NCBI GenBank assembly: GCA_903822375.1
Contig: CAIJOU010000573.1
Coordinates: 1 to 5,878 of the forward strand
Source: Candidatus Hydrogenedentota bacterium
GTDB taxonomy: Bacteria > Hydrogenedentota > Hydrogenedentia > Hydrogenedentales > CAITNO01
Direction of reading: 5' to 3'
Length of the DNA stretch: 5,878 nucleotides
The position numbers were made by a program, and so were the translations under genes. The notes under the pieces were generated by a model. That model saw nothing but the letters and a program-made list of their open reading frames with translations, was not told the DNA's origin and did not search any database. The stretch's first letter is position 1. Every line of letters starts with the position of its first letter. Shown in pieces: positions 1 through 5,751 of the stretch.

Positions 1-1
1 A

Positions 2-370
2 GCTTGGTCGCTTGCTCCGCTTCAACCGACGGCATCGGATGTTCTCAGTTTCTCGGGCCCCACGGCCCAGTATGGCAATAGCTGCATGGCCATCACTTCG
101 GCGGGCGTCCCCCATATCGCGGTTGACACGGCCGCCCATTCGGTTGAACTCGTGTTTGGGCTTGCGCCCGTCAAGCGGTGCGCGGATGTGCGGGATCCCG
201 TGTGCGGACTGGGCGGCAGTTTCGGGCCGCTCCCCGAGGGCGATTGGGTGTTCTCGTCGCACGATGAGCGGGATTCCCTCATCTCATTTGAAATCCCCTT
301 CCATGTCGGGCCGTCTCTGCCGGGAGATTCAATGTCGGTCCGTTGGAACTCCGGCGAAACCGCACCCGGC
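2..370 (+). repeat. Repeat unit 1 (123 codons)
   Basis: This unit begins with AWSLAPL and ends just before the next AWSLAPL. It has conserved Cys at unit positions 28, 60 and 68 and contains CADVRDPVCGL. A hand alignment without gaps gives roughly half identical residues to unit 2 over all 123 positions. It starts one base from the left edge, so further units upstream are likely. Confidence 0.8.
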
Positions 371-1048
371 GCATGGTCACTCGCACCGCTTTTGTCCACC
401 AGATCGGACTTGTTGCATTTTTCAGGCCCCACCGCGCTGTACGGAAACACCTGTGTGGCGACGGATTCCGTGGGTGCGCCCCGGCTGGTGGTGGACCCCG
501 TCGGGCGGACCGTTGAACTCGCCTTCGAACCCCGGCCGATTATACCGTGCGCCATGATTTATGAGCCGGTATGCGGGTTGTCAGGCACTTTAGGGCCTCT
601 TGCCTGCGGGGAGTGGATCTTCTTTTCGCACAGTGTTCACGACAGTTTTATTTCATTTGAAATTCACTTCCGCGTGGGGCCGCATCCGCCCGGGGAGCAC
701 GTGCCGGCCGTCTGGATTGCCGGCGAGACAGGTCCCCCCGCATGGACGGCGGAAAGGCCGGCCTGCGGCATGCCGTCCAACGGCATTAAACTTGCAGGAC
801 CCACAGCTCTTTTTCCGAGTGCCTGCGATGGAAACGCCGCGCTCGGGGGGGAGCCGTTCATCGCGGTGGACCATGCGACACACACACTTGCGTTGGCCTT
901 TCAGGGTCCGCCGCAGGTGGCCTGTCCGGACATATACGCGCCTGTGTGCGGATTGCAGGCCGATGTTCTTGGCTTGGAGAATGGCACATGGACCTTCAAC
1001 GCGCCCACGCTGGCGCCGCCGGTCCAACTGACCTTCATCGTCCCATAG
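2..1048 (+). CDS. C-terminal part of a cysteine-containing tandem-repeat protein with Kazal-like half motifs (5' end outside window)
   Basis: The frame is open from base 2 to the TAG at 1046-1048, giving 348 visible residues. The ATG at 86 is internal, because the repeat homology begins at base 2. I do not recognise a named family. Three tandem units are visible. Each has a GPTAxYGNxC-like block (GPTALFPSAC in the last), a hydrophobic beta-rich stretch, a C-x3-Y/R-x-PVCGL motif, an aromatic strand block (DWVF, EWIF, TWTF) and a closing strand (ISFEIPF, ISFEIHF, VQLTFIV). The first two units then have a Pro/Gly-rich linker containing W-x-x-GET. CPDIYAPVCG in the last unit matches the start of Kazal inhibitor domains, but the DGxTYxNxC continuation is absent. 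The composition suggests an extracellular beta-rich repeat protein. The signal peptide, if any, lies upstream of the window. The function is unknown; a role in adhesion, the envelope or protease inhibition would be guesswork. Confidence 0.8.
   Translation, partial: AWSLAPLQPTASDVLSFSGPTAQYGNSCMAITSAGVPHIAVDTAAHSVELVFGLAPVKRCADVRDPVCGLGGSFGPLPEGDWVFSSHDERDSLISFEIPFHVGPSLPGDSMSVRWNSGETAPGAWSLAPLLSTRSDLLHFSGPTALYGNTCVATDSVGAPRLVVDPVGRTVELAFEPRPIIPCAMIYEPVCGLSGTLGPLACGEWIFFSHSVHDSFISFEIHFRVGPHPPGEHVPAVWIAGETGPPAWTAERPACGMPSNGIKLAGPTALFPSACDGNAALGGEPFIAVDHATHTLALAFQGPPQVACPDIYAPVCGLQADVLGLENGTWTFNAPTLAPPVQLTFIVP
371..739 (+). repeat. Repeat unit 2 (123 codons)
   Basis: This unit begins with AWSLAPL, has Cys at the same unit positions 28, 60 and 68, and contains CAMIYEPVCGL. 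One additional Cys (ACGEW) is specific to this unit. The period to units 1 and 3 is exactly 369 bases in each direction. Nucleotide identity is clearly lower than in a recent duplication, so the repeats are old. Confidence 0.8.
740..1045 (+). repeat. Repeat unit 3 (terminal, 102 codons, lacks the linker)
   Basis: This unit begins with AWTAERP, is more diverged, and has a two-codon insertion before its cysteines (positions 29, 62 and 70). It contains CPDIYAPVCGL, the best Kazal-like match of the three. The protein ends directly after the closing strand VQLTFIVP, without the Pro/Gly-rich linker seen in units 1 and 2. That suggests the folded module ends at this strand and the following stretch is an inter-module linker. 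Confidence 0.75.
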
Positions 1049-1052
1049 ACAA

Positions 1053-1072
1053 GCGCGCCCGATCGGACGCGC
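1053..1072 (+). terminator. GC-rich inverted repeat just after the repeat-protein stop
   Basis: Arms GCGCGCCCGA and TCGGACGCGC match at 9 of 10 positions with no spacer, beginning 4 bases after the TAG. As RNA this would fold into an 8-pair stem (one mismatch) with a GAUC loop. No T-run follows, so it is not a classical intrinsic terminator. It may end transcription weakly, protect the 3' end, or be a protein-binding palindrome. Confidence 0.35.
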
Positions 1073-1168
1073 CGTCGACAAGGCTGAGTTTGTCCGTGAA
1101 GAACGGCGAGTAGTGGTTGAACTTCTTTGGATTTGTTGTGTGCAGTGCGAAGGCCCGCAAAAAACTAC

Positions 1169-1174
1169 AAGGAG
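1169..1174 (+). promoter_or_regulatory. Ribosome binding site of the PQQ-like gene
   Basis: AAGGAG lies 9 bases before the ATG at 1184. It favours this start over the in-frame TTG at 1127, which would put a charged 19-residue extension in front of an otherwise good signal peptide. I see no convincing sigma70 promoter in the 135-base gap upstream. Confidence 0.75.
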
Positions 1175-1183
1175 TGCCGAGTG

Positions 1184-2467
1184 ATGAATCGTACGCAGGG
1201 GTTTGGAATCTGTCTTATTGCCGCGGTATTGGTTTGTGGGGGGGCGGTGGCCGCCGATTGGCCGCAGTTCTGCGGACCCAACCGGGACAACATCTCCCAG
1301 GAGAAAGGTTTGGCCCGCAAGTGGCCGGAAGGGGGGCCCAAGCTGCTGTGGCGGATTCCATTGGGAACGGGTTTCGCCTCGCCGTCGGTGGCGGCGGGCA
1401 AGGTGTACGTGTTGGACCGCCCCGATGACAAGCAGGACGTGCTTCGCTGCCTGAGCCTGCAGGACGGAAAGGAACTGTGGAACTTCACGTACGACGCGCC
1501 GGGCACACCCACGCACACGGGGTCGCGCACCGCGCCGACCATTGACGGCAGGTATGTGTACACGGTTGGGATCATGGGCGACCTGTACTGCGTGGACCTC
1601 GAAACGCACAAGCCCGTCTGGAACAAGAATCTCTGTACCGACTTCAAGGTTGCCGAGCCGATGTGGGGCGTGGCGCAGGCACCCAGCCTCTACGGCGACC
1701 TGTTGATCGTGGCGCCGCAGGCACCCGATGCCTACGTGGTGGCGTACAAGAAGGCCACGGGCGAACTGGTCTGGAAATCACAGGGGCTGGGGCTGCTCGG
1801 CTACACCACCCCGGTCGTCGCGAAACTGGCCGGCGTCGACCAGGTGATCATGGCGGGTTCATGCAATCCCAGCGGTCCTGAAAAGGGAACCGTGGCGGCC
1901 TTTTCGCTGAAGGACGGCTCCATCCTGTGGCGCTATGAGAATTGGCAGAACCCCATTCCGATCCCGTTCCCCACGGCGTTGCCGAACGACCGCCTTTTCA
2001 TCACCGGCGGCTACAAGGGCGGCTCCGCCATGCTGCAGATCGCGCAGAAGGACGGCAAGCTTGAGGCGAAAGAGCTGTTCAAAACGGATGACTCGATCGG
2101 CAGTCAGATCCAGCAGCCGCTGCTCATCGGGCAATGCCTGTACATGAACAGCAATTCAAACGATCGGTCGGACGGGATGGAGTGTGTGGGACTCGACGGG
2201 CAGATCAAGTGGAAGACGAAAGGCGCCGAAGGCCTGCCCAGCTTCGGGTTCGGCCCGATACTCTATGCGGACAACCTGATATTCAATCTCGACGGTGACA
2301 AGGGCATCCTGCACCTCATCGACCCGTCACCGGACGGATACAAGGAATTGGCCCAGGCCAAGCTGCTGGACGGCAAGGAAATCTGGTCGCCCATGGCCCT
2401 GGTGGACGGCAAACTGCTCATCCGCAGCCAGTCGGAAATGAAATGTATCGACGTCAAGAATCCGTGA
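1184..2467 (+). CDS. Secreted PQQ-like beta-propeller repeat protein
   Basis: The product is 427 residues and ends at TGA 2465-2467. The ATG at 1184 is chosen for its Shine-Dalgarno site and signal peptide: the N-terminus has a hydrophobic segment (about residues 8-20) and a cleavage site near AVA-AD (23/24), predicting export. The mature protein opens with DWPQFCGPNRDN, a variant of the WPQFRGPNRD signature common on planctomycete-type PQQ_2 (PF13360) proteins. Propeller blades follow, recognised by recurrent strand-turn-W units: DGKELW (about 94-99), THKPVW (141-146), TGELVW (192-197), DGSILW (244-249) and DGQIKW (338-343). There is no CxxCH haem motif and no evident dehydrogenase catalytic signature. 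This argues for a non-enzymatic binding or scaffold propeller rather than a true quinoprotein dehydrogenase. Ligand and partner are unknown. It is convergent with the deacetylase gene, so the two are not co-transcribed. Confidence 0.9.
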   Translation: MNRTQGFGICLIAAVLVCGGAVAADWPQFCGPNRDNISQEKGLARKWPEGGPKLLWRIPLGTGFASPSVAAGKVYVLDRPDDKQDVLRCLSLQDGKELWNFTYDAPGTPTHTGSRTAPTIDGRYVYTVGIMGDLYCVDLETHKPVWNKNLCTDFKVAEPMWGVAQAPSLYGDLLIVAPQAPDAYVVAYKKATGELVWKSQGLGLLGYTTPVVAKLAGVDQVIMAGSCNPSGPEKGTVAAFSLKDGSILWRYENWQNPIPIPFPTALPNDRLFITGGYKGGSAMLQIAQKDGKLEAKELFKTDDSIGSQIQQPLLIGQCLYMNSNSNDRSDGMECVGLDGQIKWKTKGAEGLPSFGFGPILYADNLIFNLDGDKGILHLIDPSPDGYKELAQAKLLDGKEIWSPMALVDGKLLIRSQSEMKCIDVKNP

Positions 2468-2473
2468 GGGCAG

Positions 2474-4318
2474 TTACCAGACCAGTGCAAGTTCGTGATC
2501 CTGACCGGGAAGCAGATCGCCCGTTACCGTCGTGAACGAGAAACCCCAGCGTTCCACGCCTTGGACAGGCTGGTCTTTCCCGTCCACATGGATTGCGGGT
2601 TTTTCCGGCGCCAGCCACAACACCGTGGCCTGCGGCAGCGGGCTCGTGGTCTTGAAGGTGGCTGAAGCTTTTCCGTGGCCATCTTTTTCCTCGGTGCTGT
2701 AGGCCGTCCATTCCGCCGTGCGCCGCGCCCGTTCCCAGGCGTTGATGTCGCGCGCGGTCCACCATTCGAGGCCGCGCGTCTTGCCTTGGGCAAGCACATA
2801 GAACATCGCATCGGCCACGGCGGGAATGGTGCTGTGGGCGGGGTGGAACAGGAAATGGGCCACGCCATAGTGGCGGAATGCCCCGTTCAGGATCATGTCG
2901 CCCACGGCGATGGGCGCGGTCATGATCAAGTCCTGCGTGGCGGTGCAGAGTTCAAACACGTTGTACATCTTTCCGTCGGGCGCCATCGGTTGATAGGGGT
3001 GGCAGGTGCCGAACATAAACCCGGTTTCTCCCGACTGGCAGTCGCCCTTGCTCTGGTCCAGTTGGATGCCCTTGGCATCGCACCAGCCGTAGAACTCGGT
3101 TTCGCCTTCCCAGCGCAGCACGTGGTTCTTGTTCGAAACCGGGGTCATGCCGAACAGGGCCGTCAACTTGTCCACCTGCTGATTGAACTTGTCCTGACCC
3201 CAGTCGGCGATATTGCTACACGCATCGTAGTGGGTGGCCAGTTCATGCCCCGATTGGCTGATCTTCTGGATGATATCCGGCGCATATCCCGGCAGCAGCA
3301 CGCACCAGGTCGAGTGCACCTGGGCCTTGTCGAGATTCTCCAGCATGCGCTGCGCCCCCTCGGGATTGTTGCCGTCCGTGTCATGCGACAGGTGGCCGAG
3401 TGCGGGCAGGTTGCGCGGGTAGAACCACAGCATCGGCACGGCCACTCGGTGTTCGCGGGCGGACTGGAGGATGGCGCGCAGCAGCACTTCCTTCCATTCG
3501 TCCGCGATGGGCTCGGTGAACCCGGGCAGTTCTCCCGCGCCGGGCACGGGCTGGCGGTCAAAGATCCAGTCCAGCGTCATGCCGTCCTCGGTAATGAGAA
3601 TGCCGTCGGAAATCGGCGCGGAACCGTCCGAAGAGGGCACGTGATCACGCGTTATCGCCGTGCCCTGCTGGATATGAATGACCGTACCGGTGATGTCCGG
3701 TGCAATGAGGATGCACCGGCCGCTGCCATGCATGTACTCCGCCATCGCCACCCGCGATGTCGGCCGCTGGTGCGCATCGAGCACGCGCGCCAGCACGCGG
3801 CAGGTGGTCGGATGGACCGCAATGCCGTTGAAGAAGTGGAGCGGAATCGGCGTGACCGGGTTGAGCGCATTGTCTCCAGGTTCGGCGGTCATGTAGCCCT
3901 CGCCAAGCGTGCAGGGCATGTCGCCGTGCCAGTAGGTCAACTGCGGATGGTCCACCGCAACGCCGAACCAATCCGGCACACCGCCCGTGGTGCCGACGCT
4001 GATCCACACGCCGCCCTGATTGAGCCACGCATCCATCGCGGTGCGTGTTGCCTCGGGCAGGTCGCCGCTGCCGACCGTCACGAGGATGCGCAGCGACGGC
4101 AGCGATTCGGCGACCTTGTCGACCGCCACGCGCGAGTATCCCAATCCCGCGTGGCGCAGGAATTCATGCACATAGGCGGAGTGCGCACAGGTGCGATAGG
4201 CGTAAACGCCCGGCTCGGGCAGATCACACACGCCCACGGGCATCAGGCTGGCGGCGGATGCAAGGGAGGCGGGCAGACACAGCAAAAGGGCGATGTACAG
4301 CTTGAATGTGGTGTGCAT
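2474..4318 (-). CDS. Secreted polysaccharide deacetylase-like protein (NodB/CE4-type fold) with N-terminal GATase1/ThuA-like domain
   Basis: The product is 614 residues; the ATG at 4318 has AAAGGAG 5 bases upstream. A signal peptide is evident (hydrophobic 7-18, cleavage near ASA-A at 22/23). Residues 25-240 look like a class-I-amidotransferase or ThuA-like alpha/beta domain (ILVTVGSGDLP, then AMDAWLNQGGVWISVG at about 94-109), without an obvious catalytic triad. Residues 290-520 resemble a polysaccharide deacetylase: HDTDG at 312-316 for motif 1 (the catalytic and metal Asp), GHELATHYDAC at 357-367 for motif 2, NHVLRWEG at 398-405, and FLFHPAH at 489-495 for the distal His motif. Residues about 525-614 look like a beta-sandwich tail. 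The usual second metal His of motif 2 (HxxxH) is replaced by Cys367, so activity or metal geometry may differ. Hydrolysis of N- or O-acetyl groups on an external glycan is the family role; the substrate is unknown. Confidence 0.82.
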   Translation of the reverse strand: MHTTFKLYIALLLCLPASLASAASLMPVGVCDLPEPGVYAYRTCAHSAYVHEFLRHAGLGYSRVAVDKVAESLPSLRILVTVGSGDLPEATRTAMDAWLNQGGVWISVGTTGGVPDWFGVAVDHPQLTYWHGDMPCTLGEGYMTAEPGDNALNPVTPIPLHFFNGIAVHPTTCRVLARVLDAHQRPTSRVAMAEYMHGSGRCILIAPDITGTVIHIQQGTAITRDHVPSSDGSAPISDGILITEDGMTLDWIFDRQPVPGAGELPGFTEPIADEWKEVLLRAILQSAREHRVAVPMLWFYPRNLPALGHLSHDTDGNNPEGAQRMLENLDKAQVHSTWCVLLPGYAPDIIQKISQSGHELATHYDACSNIADWGQDKFNQQVDKLTALFGMTPVSNKNHVLRWEGETEFYGWCDAKGIQLDQSKGDCQSGETGFMFGTCHPYQPMAPDGKMYNVFELCTATQDLIMTAPIAVGDMILNGAFRHYGVAHFLFHPAHSTIPAVADAMFYVLAQGKTRGLEWWTARDINAWERARRTAEWTAYSTEEKDGHGKASATFKTTSPLPQATVLWLAPEKPAIHVDGKDQPVQGVERWGFSFTTVTGDLLPGQDHELALVW

Positions 4319-4323
4319 ATGGA

Positions 4324-4330
4324 CTCCTTT
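4324..4330 (-). promoter_or_regulatory. Ribosome binding site of the deacetylase-like gene
   Basis: On the minus strand this reads AAAGGAG, 5 bases before the ATG at 4318. It decides the start against the open extension back to 4414, which would bury the signal peptide behind 32 polar residues. Confidence 0.8.
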
Positions 4331-4354
4331 CTCAGTTCCCCGCGGGATAAACCC

Positions 4355-4382
4355 GTTCCGTGAAATGCCATGGTCATGGAAC
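4355..4382. promoter_or_regulatory. Inverted repeat at the predicted transcription start of the deacetylase gene
   Basis: Arms GTTCCGTGA (4355-4363) and TCATGGAAC (4374-4382) are complementary at 8 of 9 positions, with a 10-base spacer. A smaller palindrome, CCATG-GT-CATGG (4368-4379), overlaps the right arm. The site sits right after the candidate -10 box, where a repressor could block initiation. It could also fold in the 5' leader of the mRNA. Confidence 0.35.
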
Positions 4383-4385
4383 ATG

Positions 4386-4414
4386 CTAATACAGACCGCA
4401 AAAAAGTGCCACAA
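4386..4414 (-). promoter_or_regulatory. Possible sigma70-type promoter for the deacetylase-like gene
   Basis: On the minus strand, TTGTGG (4414-4409) and TATTAG (4391-4386) are separated by 17 bases. The boxes match the consensus at 3 and 4 of 6 positions. It would give a leader of about 60 bases. The spacing is ideal but the boxes are only moderate, so this is tentative. Confidence 0.35.
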
Positions 4415-4422
4415 CTAAATCA

Positions 4423-4449
4423 CGCCGCCAAACCTTTTCGTGGCGGACG
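4423..4449 (-). terminator. Weak terminator-like hairpin after the DUF2585 gene
   Basis: CGCCGCCA (4423-4430) can pair with TGGCGG-A-CG (4441-4449), one bulged base, across a 10-base loop. It lies about 24 bases past the DUF2585 stop on the minus strand. The stem is not directly followed by a T-run; a run of six T occurs roughly 17 bases further on. Partial or no termination are both possible. Confidence 0.3.
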
Positions 4450-4472
4450 GGCGCGCGCATTGAACCGTGGTG

Positions 4473-5075
4473 CTAGCGGGCCATTTGCCATGCCTTGATC
4501 GAGTCAATGGGCCAAACCAGCATCACCACGTTCAGCGCAAGGTTGTCATGAATCCAGAACAGCAGCACGCATTCCGTCAACACGACAAACACGACGGAGC
4601 GCCATAACCCAAGATGCCGCGCAATGATGAAGCCAAGGCCGCAGAAAACCACATCCCCCATCGAATTCAGGACCGAATCCCCCATGTAGCCCAACGCCAG
4701 TGTCGCTTCACGATAGCGCTGGATGACAAAGGCGCTGTTCTCAAACATTTCCCAACCGGCCTCCGCCAGGACCGCCAGAAAGAACCGCCATGCCCACGAC
4801 AGTCGCCGCCCCACCCATGCAAGCACCCCGCACAACAACACCCCGTGAAGCACGTGGGTGAAACTGTACGGGTCGGCGAAATGCTGCGAGTTATGCAGGC
4901 TCCAGACATCCCCTGCCCACGGCCACCAATGGCCGCAGGAACACCACCAGGACCGGCCCTGGCGGCGAAGTTCGAGCACCGTCAGGACCAGCACCATAGC
5001 CGTCGCCAGTCCCGGCCACGCCGTGGCCCGGACCGACACCCATCTTTCGGGCGAAGAAGCGTCTTTCTGGTCCAT
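4473..5075 (-). CDS. DUF2585 (UPF0314) family integral membrane protein
   Basis: The product is 200 residues, close to the usual family size. The ATG at 5075 is preceded by GGAGGA at 6 bases; a TTG at 5105 in the same frame lacks such support. Family-type motifs are recognisable: NSQHFADPYSFTHVLHG (62-78), EAGWEMFEN (105-113), QRYREAT (119-125), GYMGDSVLNSMGD (129-141) and IHDNLALNVVML (175-186), with WQ near the C-terminus. About five hydrophobic segments are visible (roughly 18-35, 70-90, 95-110, 140-153, 158-176). Conserved His, Asp, Glu and Asn residues at membrane edges would suit metal or polar-ligand binding, but no function is established for this family. It precedes the deacetylase gene in the same direction with a 154-base gap, so co-transcription is possible but not obvious. 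It is divergent from the GntR regulator. Confidence 0.85.
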   Translation of the reverse strand: MDQKDASSPERWVSVRATAWPGLATAMVLVLTVLELRRQGRSWWCSCGHWWPWAGDVWSLHNSQHFADPYSFTHVLHGVLLCGVLAWVGRRLSWAWRFFLAVLAEAGWEMFENSAFVIQRYREATLALGYMGDSVLNSMGDVVFCGLGFIIARHLGLWRSVVFVVLTECVLLFWIHDNLALNVVMLVWPIDSIKAWQMAR

Positions 5076-5081
5076 GCACAG

Positions 5082-5087
5082 TCCTCC
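5082..5087 (-). promoter_or_regulatory. Ribosome binding site of the DUF2585 gene
   Basis: The minus strand reads GGAGGA, 6 bases before the ATG at 5075. This selects the ATG over the upstream in-frame TTG at 5105. Confidence 0.75.
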
Positions 5088-5254
5088 AATAGGAACGGTT
5101 GACAACAGACACTGTAGAGTACCGGGCCATGAAAAAGCGACATGCGGCTCTTTTCAAAGAGGCCGGGCGGGACGGTTTGTCCACCTGTTCACAACCACCG
5201 TCTTTCACGCATGCGCCTCTTCTTGTCGTTGAGAATCTGGAAAAAGGAAGGCTC

Positions 5255-5283
5255 TTGACAATATGCTGGGTATATTGTATATA
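5255..5283 (+). promoter_or_regulatory. Sigma70-type promoter of the GntR/ABC operon
   Basis: A perfect TTGACA -35 box (5255-5260) is followed after 17 bases by TATATA (5278-5283), in an AT-rich island that stands out from the GC-rich surroundings. Transcription would start near 5290, giving a leader of about 44 bases to the ATG at 5334. This is the strongest promoter candidate in the window. Confidence 0.75.
5258..5278. promoter_or_regulatory. Perfect inverted repeat in the promoter spacer, candidate GntR operator
   Basis: ACAATAT (5258-5264) and ATATTGT (5272-5278) are exact reverse complements separated by 7 bases (GCTGGGT). The repeat begins inside the -35 box and ends on the first base of the -10 box, so a bound dimer would block RNA polymerase. 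The adjacent gene encodes a dimeric-type GntR regulator, and autoregulation is usual in the YtrA subfamily. That this protein binds here is inference. Confidence 0.6.
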
Positions 5284-5333
5284 TAGAGTCGTTCGATTGG
5301 GTGGCCAAACAACCACGAAGATGGATGAACGCA

Positions 5334-5735
5334 ATGGGCAAGGCATATGACCATAAGCTGATGATATCGCCGCTGTCGGCGGCTTCGCCCAAACCGTTCT
5401 ACGCGCAGATCGTCGACAACATCCGAAGGGAAGTGGGTTCGGGACGGCTTGCGCCGCACACACCGCTGCCCTCCTTTCGCGAACTGGCCGAAGAGTTGCT
5501 GGTCAGCCTGATTACGGTAAAACGGGCGTACGAGGAACTGGAGCGGGCGGGCATCATCTATCGCAGGCAGGGTCTGGGCACATTTGTCGCCGAACAGGGT
5601 GCCGCGCGCAGCCGTGAAGCGAAAGCGGAACACACCGAGGCACTGTTGCGCCACGCGATGCGGGAAGGGCGGGAGGCCGGGTTGCGCGACGAGCAGATCA
5701 TGGAAACGCTCCGGCGTTTGCTCCGGGAAAGGTAA
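5334..5735 (+). CDS. GntR family transcriptional regulator, YtrA subfamily
   Basis: With the ATG at 5334 the product is 133 residues. Residues 20-88 form the GntR winged helix-turn-helix: KPFYAQIVDNIRREV, GRLAPHTPLPSFRELAEELL, VSLITVKRAYEELERAG, then the wing IIYRRQGLGTFVAE. Only about 45 helical, charged residues follow, so there is no FadR-, HutC- or MocR-type effector domain. This short architecture is diagnostic of the YtrA subfamily, whose members usually repress their own operon with an ABC transporter. The start is uncertain: in-frame options are GTG 5301, ATG 5325, ATG 5334 (GGA 8 bases upstream) and ATG 5361, and none has a strong ribosome binding site. ATG 5361 would leave 11 residues before KPFYAQI, closest to typical homologues. 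The protein ends with TAA 5733-5735, 16 bases before the ABC ATPase gene, consistent with an operon. Confidence 0.9.
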   Translation: MGKAYDHKLMISPLSAASPKPFYAQIVDNIRREVGSGRLAPHTPLPSFRELAEELLVSLITVKRAYEELERAGIIYRRQGLGTFVAEQGAARSREAKAEHTEALLRHAMREGREAGLRDEQIMETLRRLLRER

Positions 5736-5751
5736 GAAAGAGAGGCGCACT

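Noticed and set aside
12..557. Overlapping open frames on both strands inside the repeat-protein region
   Set aside because: The repeat structure and conserved motifs are only in the frame open from base 2; the others are low-complexity Arg/Pro/Ser-rich shadows.
1127..1183. TTG start upstream of the PQQ-like gene
   Set aside because: It has no ribosome binding site and would place charged residues before the signal peptide. The ATG at 1184 has AAGGAG at 9 bases.
1184..1255. Possible lipoprotein signal in the PQQ-like protein (Cys18)
   Set aside because: The residue before Cys18 is Val instead of Gly or Ala, so a lipobox is not satisfied. The AVA-AD site fits ordinary signal peptidase.
653..1647. 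Minus-strand open frames across 653-1647
   Set aside because: They run antisense through the end of the repeat protein, the gap and the start of the PQQ-like gene. They show no domain, no signal and Arg-rich composition.
2675..4363. 562-codon open frame on the plus strand opposite the deacetylase gene
   Set aside because: It lies codon-on-codon antisense to the deacetylase frame, so it stays open merely because TTA, CTA and TCA codons are rare in a GC-rich gene. The translation is rich in Arg, His, Ala and Gly and shows no recognisable domain or good ribosome binding site.
5131..5156. Imperfect GAAAA...TTTTC hairpin in the intergenic region
   Set aside because: The pairing is only about eight bases with a bulge, mostly A-T, and lies at no informative position relative to either gene.
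5169..5198. GGTTTGT...ACAACC imperfect inverted repeat
   Set aside because: It is short and bulged and found once; it is expected by chance and not tied to a promoter I can support.
5099..5350. 83-codon plus-strand frame in the DUF2585-GntR intergenic region
   Set aside because: It runs through the promoter, candidate operator and predicted start site of the GntR gene, has no ribosome binding site and no recognisable motif.
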